From contig JASFXZ010000005.1 of assembly GCA_032209605.1 (NCBI GenBank), positions 31,484,905 through 31,548,904 of the forward strand: a DNA stretch of 64,000 nt, read 5' to 3'. The position numbers and the translations under genes were made by a program. The notes under the pieces are model-generated. The model was not told the origin of the DNA. It saw only the letters and a list, made by a program, of their open reading frames with translations, and made no database searches. Below, piece by piece: positions 49,401-61,400 of this stretch (position 1 is the first letter of the stretch; each line of letters opens with the position of its first letter). This DNA comes from Mactromeris polynyma (lineage: Eukaryota; Mollusca; Bivalvia; Venerida; Mactridae).

Positions 49401-52400
49401 TAACAGTTTCTAACTGCTTCTTCGATCTACAGGTAGACAATGTGGTCAGAAATACTGTTACCTCTACCAGTATAAATTTCTATCATGTCCTTATAATTAC
49501 AAACAGAAATGAAAGCAATGTTTCAGTTACTATTGAAAATTAAATGGTTACGCAACACATGTATTACTTTCTAGATGTATAAGACTGTTATCAATTTCTA
49601 CATACTATTATACACTGAAAAATGGTGTTGAGTAACATGGTTTGGATTGCACAGAATTTAATGCCATCCTTAAAAAATTGTCAGTTTGGCATAACCCTAC
49701 ATGGCAAAATTTTGGTGAGTGGGTAGGTAAGTATTTTTTGAATTATTTTTCATGGTCATACTAGTGTTAGCTATGCTGCTAAATATAATTTTCCGTCTCA
49801 GACCCCTTAAAAGATTTGTTTCATGGGTAGGTAGGGTTATGCTAAACAAACAAATTTTTAATTATGGCCTATTACGGCCGCACGTAATACACTGGTAACT
49901 TCAGTGATATTGTTACTACTGCCAACATCAGGCCCCTGTGTTTGGTGGTTTACTTTACAGTTAGAACTTAAATGTTTTGTCAACCAAATTCCAGTGATTT
50001 ATGTTTGTTATAGAAGTAAAACAACATTAAAGATAATATTCCAGTATTTGAACATAATCAACATAATGCACAATACAGTTTTATTTTGCTTATCATTATG
50101 TTGAATATGTCAATTTTTGAACTGAATAACATCTTAATTACCACAGCAACACAGTCACCATACTGTAGTGTGACATTAAGAATACTAGACTATTATCTTT
50201 AAGTGAGGTTGTAAGTATGTCTAGAGTATACTTCAAACTAACTGTGATATGTTAATGTGCTAAAATATACACACAACTAATTAAATATCGTTACATTGTT
50301 TGATCCCTGAAATGCAAATAGATAATAGCGTTTCAACTGTATGGTTTTATTTCCATATAGATGCTTATTGTGTATAGATATATAATGATGCAACTTTGAT
50401 TGCTCGCTGTATGTTTGATGTGTTTGCAAGCCTTTGTTAGCTAAATATTGATGTTTATTACATAAAGACAGCAACAACAGAATGCATAATGTAATATGGT
50501 ATCAAGGTGGCCAACCAATCTGAATAAAAATTCCAGTAAATATTTGGAGAGAATTTGTGAAAATCTGGTAAATTCTGTGCAACTGCCCGCCCCCTTTTTG
50601 TCTCTAAATGTGACAATATATCAATCATTACCTACATGTCTTTTATAGTTTACTTTTTATCAACCAGTTGTGGGATTTTATACTGTTAAGTATTTTACAT
50701 GATTATCCATCTATGACCAATAAATATTCCTATTTGGTCACTTAGGCAGATGTCTTAGTTAATAAAGAAGCAGCATCATTCAAGGTATTTCTGGTTACGA
50801 AACAATTTGGATTTTACAAAATATAACTGGTCACCCTGTGAAAGCATTACTGAATGAAACTAACATATATATATATATAAGATACAGGTGTTATAATATA
50901 TGCAAAATAAATATCAAAGCTTATGAAAAGAACAGATGCTTTTGAGTATTGTCTTACAATCAATCTCCACATCTTGGTCAAATGAGTATTCAAGTTTGTC
51001 TCAAAAAGATTTTACACATTACAAATGTACAGGTACAAAAGATATAAGTTTCTGCCAAATTAAACTACAAAATGTATATAAACCAATTAAACAAGAAAAA
51101 TCTGGAAGAGTTACCTGCACAAGTTCAAGGCAACACAGTGGGCGTTTTTCTCTTTTCAGATGACACAAGGTGGGACTTGTACCAATATATGGTGTAACAG
51201 GAGGAAAGCCACGAACATACCTGAAATAAAAGTATTTTATTAGTTTCAGTTTTAAACAGTCTTGGACATGAATAATATGAGATAAAGGGACTAAGCGCTA
51301 GGTGTTTAACATTTCTAATCTGTCATGCCCAAATCCAGTACAATTATAATGGTCCTAATATGGTATCATTCACTTCTAAGGGCTCTTCTGCAACGATTTG
51401 ATAACAATAGAATTGAATCCGACAAATTAACAGAAAAATATTTTATATTTTTATATTATACCATTGGTATACTGGTAAAAATTGAGCAATTTTATGTATC
51501 ATTATGTAAGACCATACGGGGCTATAACCAGTCTCAGAATGAAACAATACCATTGGTCAAATTTAAGATTGAGCTCGGAAACAACCGATCAAATGTCAGA
51601 GTTTTGAAAATTTCCTCCAAGCTAAGATTCATAACCTCAGATCCAATTGTTCAGATTAAGTCCATAATATTTCAAGCAAAGGTTAAATCTTAATTGCATT
51701 TTGCCGCAATAAACTTTAGAATGGCTAATGAAATTTATAACCCGGTAGAAAACATTGACAACAGCACCACCTGTCAATAAACAGGCCTGACGTAATTTAA
51801 ACACAAAGAAAATATCGAAATGTGCAGCTAAATCCTTAAAACAATTTGGTGATTGAAGGTAACAACACATAATGTCTTCCATGGCCGAGTGGTTAAGGCA
51901 TCCACTTTGGGAGTGGGAAGGCGAAGGTTTGAATCCCGGTAGAGGTCCGTTCTGATAAGGCCAGTTGGTGAGCTGCCAGCTACTTAAAAAATAGTTACCA
52001 TATGCCTACCTGCCTGGTGCCTGGCATTACAGGATAGGAATCAGGAAGTAAAAATGCTCTCAGAAAGTAGGTGTCTAATAAGTCAGAAATGGCTGGCCCT
52101 TTAAATAAGGGTGACACTATAAAACATAAACACATTACATACTCCGGATTGTCCTCCTCATCGATATATGGTAAACTATCCTCAGATACTGTGTCTTCTT
52201 CAACCTGAATTGTTATATCGCCAGCTTCCAGCAGCGCTGGTACAGGGGCAATACTCGGTCTCTTCTGTAAGCTAGCGGGGTTAAGGCCGGCTGGTAACTC
52301 AAGTTTTGTTCTACGACTTCCTGATCGGTTGATTTCTGGGGGCGCATTAATCAGTCGTGTGTGTTGCAACTCTAAGGCCATGGTACCTACAATACATAAT

Positions 52401-55400
52401 AGCAATACAAACCAATTTACATAATAAATGTTGTTGTTTTATTTCGATAATTCACTAGTGAAATAGCAGATCGTACATCACCATTGCATTTATACAGTGA
52501 TGGTTGCTTCTAAGTGTGAAAAAGTTAATTTTTACGTATTAAACTTTTAGTTCAAAAATTAGAATTAAGATCATAAATTAGTGTATTCATTACTTGCAAA
52601 ATTGTGTGATAAGTGTTTAGACTCCTTGTACCATATATAGATATACTATAGAAGAGATAAAGGGAGAGAACTCGTGGTGACAATCTCCTGTGATGAATCC
52701 ACAGACAGTGTGTCAAAGTTATACAAAAAATTGTACCAGAAAGCAACCAGTTTAAGGATGACCTAAGTGAGAGTCTAACTTACCCACACTAGCTATAACA
52801 CTAGCTACTTTAGATGTATGCTCTCCACCTTGCATAAGTTTTTTATCTGGTTTAGAGTCCTCCTGATTAGGATGAGCAAGTATAAAAGCTGAGTTCTCTT
52901 CCTTCGTGATATTCATATAGAAACATATATCTGAGTCCTTCATTATGTGTCTCGGTCCTGGATTTAACTGTATGGTTGAGACTCCACTGTTCTGTTGTAC
53001 ACCAACAAGACTGACGCCATACCTGACAGGAACATGAGAGCATTTGGTTTTTTATTCACTTACAGTAGAAGAACAATAATTCGACCATCATTGGTTCTGA
53101 AGTAAGTCGGTCTTATAAATGAGGAGGTCTGATTACAGAGCTCAAATGAGGAAAAAATCCTCAAAATTTATCAAAGAAATATATGGTCTTAATAATGAAA
53201 TGATCTTAGTTTTGAGGTGGTATTTATTTTAATTCAGTTGATTCAGATTTGATTTAACTTTTCATTGAAAAAAGAGGATCCATCTGTAACTTCCTGGGGC
53301 CATAAATAAAACAAGATTTGTTTGGCATTGCCCTACCTACCCAAGAAAATCTCCCAACTCCAAAAAGTTTTTGAGCGGTCCAAGTTGGAATTTTGTTGCA
53401 GTGTATTAATAGTAAAACACTAGTATGACCATAAAAACATACCATAACCTAATACATACCTAAGTTAGCTGGGTAGAGTCATGCCAAACAATATGTTTTA
53501 CGGATGGCCTGACTTGTATGTACAAAACGTTTTAAACCATCATTACAATGTAACAAAGTCAATGTCTCAATATCTACAGGATGTTAAAATGAATATCTAA
53601 AATACAAACATACAAAACCACTTACTTTCTATGAGCATGAAATGAAGCGTATGTAAAGCTTTTGCCCTTGTATTCTCCAAAGAATTTGCTTTCACAGAGT
53701 TTTATATGATAGATTTCATTACCAGAACATCTACCGTACAAACGCTGCCAGTCTTCTGATGATGTCTGACCTTCCCTGAAAAACATGACAGAGTTTTCAA
53801 TTAAATAAAATAAAATCTAAGTTTCTAAAAAAGTTTCAAAATATGGCAGTTTTATCATAGAGAAGGCACAGACCATAAAAAAGGATTTTCCCACTTACAG
53901 ATCTGAGAAGAATAAAACATTGAATTAACTTTGAGTATGAGTTATGTATATATCTGTATTAGAAGAGTCAATAATCAAACTTGGAACCATAAAATAGCTC
54001 ACTTTAGCTACAAACTTTTCCCAACAAAGGCTTCTTCAGGGTATCAAAGAAATGAACTACATACATTAAACACGTCTGGGTATATATATATAATCTGTAT
54101 GGGACATAAGAAGACATGAAATATCATTAAATATCTGAATACTGCAAACATTTAACTGTTGTTGTTTTGTTTTTGTTACACAAAGGTCTTACTGAAATTC
54201 AGTGGCTCATTTATAGTTTTATATAATGTATACTTAGTAAGTTACTTTCAACAAATAAAAATATTATTATTATTGTGAAAGACAAAAAAATCAGTTTTGA
54301 CCTTGAAGTCACCTCTCCAGTTTTATAACCATAGACGCATACTGGTAATGTACTGAGTTATGTCAAGTCTTATTTTGCCAGAAGCCTCATAATTTAGTAA
54401 AAATGCCCACAGCAAGACGTTTATTTGACAGGATAATCTATCTTTCCTAAAGCATCCCCTACTCCAGACAATATTGTCCTGAAATATTGCTGTAATATCA
54501 GAAACTATTGTAGAACAGACTGTGATTTCTCAATAAAGCCACAGGAACACAGACTGACAAATAGGTAATTGAAAAATAATAACCTCAGACCATTCTGTGA
54601 AAGTATCAATTCCCACACTTCACAGACAGAACACACTTTACATTGAAGTAGAAGGGATGAAAGACCTAATCCCAGAACAAAGGGAATAACAGACATAAAG
54701 ATTGAGCACTTAATGTATGTAGTTCATTTCTGCCTCTTCAATAGTGATACATGAACAACAATTCCTACACTTCCCAACTCTTGCCTAATTGGCATTAAGT
54801 TTCATGCTGTACAGAATAACAAAATGTAAACAGACTATTTCAGTCCCTTTTATTGAACACATCAAGTGTTTGGCACACATTATCGCCTTAGCTTCCTTGG
54901 CAAAATTGAGTAACCATTTACAAACTGAGTACATTATAAGTGTATGTTGTATGCTATCATACTTACTGTCCTCGAGATGTATGTAACAACAATGTCACCA
55001 ATGTGGATGTTGCTGGACATAAACAATTGTTGGCAAGAAGAGCATATTTGAATTCATCAACACAAACAACATGTTCTGAAAGAACGAAATATAAACATTA
55101 ACTGTGTATTATCTACAGCAACAGCAACAATAGCCGCATGTTACATACAATGGGGCGGGGGGGGGGGGGGGTTACACATCATCATCATAGTCTATACTGG
55201 TAATATAACAATATCACATTGAATTACTGAATCAAAACCTGGATTTTCGGTCAATACTACAATAACTACCTTCCATGTACAGATATCTGGTAAAATTCAA
55301 CTAATTTGTGACTATACAATATCTGATAATTGATATTTCCATTAATAGAAATTTCTACAAAAAGATCAATATGGCTAGAAATGACCAAAAGAGCTTGAAA

Positions 55401-58400
55401 TGACCAATATAGTGTGAAATAATTATATTCTAATATCCTGGGAGGAGATGAAAGAGTTCCATTTGCAGGTAATATTACAAGGAACCAAGATCAAAGAGTT
55501 CCATTTGCAAGTAATATTACAAGGACACAATCCAATAGCTCTCAACTGAATAACACTCATTAAACATCACAGACACTTCCCCCCCCCCCCCGACAAAGAA
55601 GACAAAAGAATTCAGTATCCCCGTAATATTATGTATTAACTTTTGAGCAAGTAAGTAAAAGTCCAACAGTGTAATCTTATTGCCATGAATGGGTACAAGT
55701 TCAAACTAAGGGCAAAGCATCACAGTATTGAAAGTATTAACAGTAACATTTTAGACAGATATAGTTGATATTTTGTCAGGAAAACATCTCATATGGTATG
55801 GCAGTACAACATGAGTTATGAAAATATTAAAAGTCGTATAAAATACAATATCATTTTCACAACTTGTCATAGAAGTCAAGGTGAAGACCCAGAGTTTGGA
55901 TTCCTGGAAGCAGTGCTATATGTGAATCAATATAAGTTGCAATAACTAGTCTCACAATTGATGTGATACGTCACAACACAAACACTGGTCATGCCAGGAG
56001 GTGGAGTCAGAGAGAGAGAGAGAGTGAGATTGGAATTACAAAGTTTACATATATGCTTAACTGAGGGCTGCTTAAATAACATAACATATAATGTTTATTG
56101 AGCATTAAATGTTACAACCATATGCATCAAATTGTCATAAAGAGCAAAGACTTGGTCAAAAGTGAAGCACAACTTCAGTTGTACATAGGTTACAATGGAA
56201 TATAAGTGAATAAAGGAACATAACTTCAAATCAAATAACAATGTTACATATGATAAAGGGAAGTGAATATTTACCTGCAAATTTCACATGAAATTTATTC
56301 TCTGGTCTGAATATTTGCACATACTGCGGGCACTCCGGAGCAAAATCTTTGATGGCCCAAGATCTCATGATTGTATGTTGGTCCTAGGTACATGAAGAAC
56401 ACAGTGTCAGTTAAATATACAACACAAATTCCCTACAGCAACACACTTTGTGAGATGCAGCTTTGGGGTGTTGTTGGGAGGGTGTCGCTCCAAAGTAGTT
56501 CAGCTGATAGTAAATTATTTAAGATTTCAATTTTATAAAGCTATACCACTTGTGTAGCATAGAACAATGTGAGAAACAAGGAGTTCATCAGTGAAATGTT
56601 GAAATCTGAGTCTTACCGTCAATGTTTAAAGCAGTTTATTTTCGGTAGACTTTATTCTAAATGAGCCCAATAAATAACAGAACAATTGACAACAATAGAA
56701 AATTAATTACTGTATAAAATAATAACTTCATACCAAAAATAAACAGGAAACCATTTGTCAGCTGTATCCCCATCAATCAATAATGCTGCTTCCCATAAAC
56801 TTTTATTAGCTCTGGTTTAGGAAACATTTTCTTAGTCTTATTATTGAAAGTTATTAGCTAAACAATGCTTACAATAAGTGTTAATTAAAAACCTCTCCCA
56901 CTTCACACAGTCGGGTCGAGAAACAGCAAAGATAGAATGTTTTAATGTGGCTACAACAAATTCCTTAACATGTATCAAACCTGCTATAGAAATTACTTAA
57001 TAAAAGATATATACCACAGCCTCTTTGTTTTCAACATTTTGTGTAGACAGTATAAAACAGGCTTCTGCATCTTGTACACGACATCTAGCTAAATCTGTAT
57101 CTTTTAGTGCTGACCCCTGAATAAATATCACCCTCTGGGCCCACATAGGGACCTGTAGTAAGACTTTCATTGTTGGATCCAGTTCACAGGGTGACAGTAA
57201 TACCACATAGTAATCCTGAAAAGAAACATTTGTTGATACCATGTGGCTAGAAACTTCTATGATGCTCATGCTTCCTAAATTTTAAGTTTTTGCTATAATG
57301 CTGGCACTATGGCAGTTGCCAGGTGATTTTGTTACATACTGTAAACATAAAGCATAGTTGACATGCCACTTTTACCAAAATCATTACCCCATTAAATGCA
57401 CAAAATAAATAGGTACATGTATAATCAATCTCATTTTACTTTTTTAAAAGTAATCAAAATAAGAGGTTTTCATAACCTGAAAGTAATTACCTAAAACATT
57501 ACAGTTATAAATCATTCTCGCTTCAGGTTAAAACCAATATGAGGTTTTCATGTCTAATATCATATCCTAAACTATGCTATGTTCATTTCATATATGGTAC
57601 AATAGTTTGGCTGAACATTGCCATATACAGATATACAGGTATTTCGTGATAAACCAAACTGGTAAAGCATGTATAGCAAGACAAGTACACAGAAAACCTA
57701 GTTACCTGTAATTTAGGATGAGAATAGAATTCATTGAGAAAGTCTAGCACTGTATCAGCTTGTAAGGTAGTTGTACATACAACCACATGTTTCTCTGTTT
57801 GTGCACGATGACTGCTGTACGCCCCACCTTGTTTCTGTCTCTCCATCCAAGTATATGCTAACTGCTCAAACTGTAATACACACATTATAACTGAGACAAG
57901 TGAAAGTAAGGATAAATACACCAGTAGAGTGAGAGGTCATAACACTCCTCTTGGTTAACAAGTAAAAGGAATTATGAAGGAAAATTTGAATTAAAGGGCC
58001 GTAACTCTTACAGAAATAAATAAAATCCAACTGATTCAAGAAAGGAACCTTGCCCTTACAGTTGTATGACTACTGTGTACCTTTGATTGGATTCCATTGA
58101 ATAATGAATGCATTACTGTGCACAAAACAGAAAGTTTACGATGGACAGATGACGAATGCTGGACAACATGTGATCAAGGCAGTTTTAGCAGCATCAATGA
58201 CACAATAATGATAGAGTTATTGCAGCTTAAATCATTATTTTCAGTTTTGCAATTCATTTTTTTTTACGTCTAGATACAAAAGAAAGCAATTTATAATGAA
58301 ATATTCTACCAATAATTATTTTTCGGACTCAGGACATATAATATCAATTTTCATTCAAAAACTCACGCTTTCAATGATTTCATTGCAATTTTGTTAGCAT

Positions 58401-61400
58401 TAACCCACTATGGAATTATCAACCAGAATTTTTGTGCATGATAAATTATGGTAAAAATGTAGCAAACACATCTCAACAACATCTAAATATGAGAAGTCTA
58501 ATTTGTGACTACAGCAAATCTTCAACAATAAGACCATCATTGGTTCTGATGAAAGTAGGTCTTAGTTATGAGCTGGTCTGTTTATCAGGTTAACCTATGG
58601 AAGTAACATTAAAAATAAGTCATGAACAAACATATTGTTTTATTAATGATGTGATCATAACTTGGTGGTTTTAAGTGAGTTTTTACTGTTTATAAAATAC
58701 ATGATGTCTGTTACATACACAATCGGATGTTTGAAATAAATATCAATTGTATTTGTGTAGAACTTTTTATTTATATTTGAATTATAACCATGAAATATTT
58801 CAACATGATAGTTGAGTTACGGTGTACAAAAATGTATTGAAACAATATTAACGGTCACTCACTGCATTGTTAGCATTTCATGCAGGGCACCACCATAAAA
58901 GGTTCAAATTTTTCGAGTGGTTTTAGAATTTTTGAAGCATTGTATAAATTGACCATACCATGCAAAATGCAGGATTCCCTTTTACCAAAAGACGAGGACT
59001 TAACAAGCATGCTCAACATTTACATTATTTATATTATGTATGTTAAACTGTGCATTGGGTCAAAGGGAGATAATTCCTCCTGTTATGATTACCGTATGAT
59101 TATTTGTACACTTAGTACTAGATTTTCTCTGAGGAACACTCTTTATCCAATTATGTATGAGACCTTCACACTGTGAAAAATAGCCATTCTTGATGTAGAT
59201 ATTTTCATCAAATATATACAATAGTAAATAATAACTAGATATGTGCATAGTACGACAATGGCCCTGCTATGGGCTTTTCAAGCCTTATTGATTGGAAACC
59301 AATTTTTTAAGTAATAAATAGGCCATAACCCCACCAAAACTTGGTGAATTGTGATCTAAATAAAAGGACCCATGTTTTATTATCTTTTATTATGTGCCTC
59401 ATATGAATGGAATCCATCCATCTTCAAGACACAGACTGATGGACAGACGGACAGGGCGAACACTTTATGCCTCTTTGCCAATAGAACATAACCATAAAAT
59501 TGATCATCACTTTGGCAAATATCTGACAGTACTTAAAGACCTGGGGGCCGTTTTATCAAGTGGTCGTAATTCGGTCTTATCTTAAGTTTGGTCGTAAGAC
59601 CGGAACAAGTCGTAGCTAAGACCAAGCCAGTTACGACCGCGTTGATAAAACGGACTTAAGACCGAGTCGTAACTTTCGGGCTTAAGATAAGACAGGTCGT
59701 AAGACCGACATATTGATAAAACGGCCCCTAGAAGTGTGAAATCTTCAGTTAAGGCAATTAGAGGAGAAGCATAACTTGCAAAACAACATTTTCTCTCAAA
59801 TTGTTCAGACAAAATATCCACAATTTCTACTTTATGACAGCCTCCCTGTTTTATGATGCATGCATAATTCATGATAGCTAGGAGTCAGTCAATAAAATGC
59901 TGGTGTTTGCACTTTTTCTTTGCTTTAGGTCCATTAAAATCAGAAACTTCTAACGGGGACTGTATATTGCAGCTTGAATCATGAATATTACATGGAAATA
60001 AGAGATTTACGCAGCAACTTCTGAAAAATCAAGAACTATCTGAGAAGCCATGTTATAAATCTATAATCATATTTGTCTACCGTGTGTTTGAGACCGAACA
60101 AGTTCCAAGTTGATATTTTCTCAGTAACTGGGCTTGGAACGATAATTATACTGGAATGTACAGATATTTTAGACCATATTGATATGCGAATATGCACATT
60201 GGCAGCTTTTATATCATAAAACTATTAAATAAAGAAAATCTAGAGCTATCACAAAAGTGAGCAGTGTCCCACGATGACCTTGATACAGGCAATGTAATAT
60301 ATAGCAAAGGGGTGTAAATGTGAGCAGTTTCCCACGATGACCTTGATACAGGCAATGTAATATATAGCAAAGGGGTGTAAATGTGAGCAGTTTCCCACGA
60401 TGACCTTGATACAGGCAATGTAATATATAGCAAAAGGGTGTAAATGTGAGCAGTGTCCCACGATGACCTTGATAAAGGCAATGTAATATATAGCAAAAGG
60501 GTGTAAATGTGAGCAGTGTCCCACGATGACCTTGATACAGGCAATGTAATATATAGCAAAGGGGTGTAAATGTGAGCAGTTTCCCACGATGACCTTGATA
60601 CAGGCAATGTAATATATAGCAAAGGGGTGTAAATGTGAGCAGTTTCCCACGATGACCTTGATACAGGCAATGTAATATATAGGAAAGGGGTGTAAATGTG
60701 AGCAGTTTCCCACGATGACCTTGATACAGGCAATGTAATATATAGCAAAGGGGTGTAAATGTGAGCAGTTTCCCACGATGACCTTGATACAGGCAATGTA
60801 ATATATAGCAAAGGGGTGTAAATGTGAGCAGTTTCCCACGATGACCTTGATACAGGCAATGTAATATATAGGAAAGGGGTGTAAATGAAATTTATTAAGA
60901 AAACAAGATACCATTTTGTGATTTAAGGCAAATGACCTGCAGAAACTGTTTTTCAATTGAAGGTAATCATAACCTTGACCTTTGACCTCAAAATTAATAG
61001 CTGTCATCTACTTGTCATGACCAGCAGGCTCATTTCGTATTGAGGATTATAGACCCAAGTGCTCTTGGGTTATTGAGTGAAAACCAAATACCTAACAGAC
61101 AGACGCTAGGACGGACAGAAGCAATTATTACTATAGGGCACTTGCATTATATGTATAGTGCAGGGCCTTAATTACCAATATTGTGATATGTGTTGTGTAT
61201 TGTTTACAAATATCAAAAGATATCTTTCTCTTTATCAACTGATTACATTAAGGATAGGCTTACCATGAGGAATTAGGCCTGATTCGCATACAGTTTATTT
61301 ATGACCATTTTCAGACAACATTTGACCAAACTGAGGTTTGTGATGAAGGTGGATGTCGCGCAGTTGTCAAATAGTAAAGTCCCCACCCACCATAAACGGC

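Noticed and set aside
52381..52386. ATG (MALELQ) as a second KCNT start
   Set aside because: The preceding exon joins in phase to give [14 protein letters not shown], matching the vertebrate sequence.
60209..61007. Two overlapping open frames of 216 and 252 codons that look like repeat proteins
   Set aside because: They are readings of a 63-bp minisatellite in a KCNT intron. The unit length is a multiple of three, so any stop-free frame stays open.
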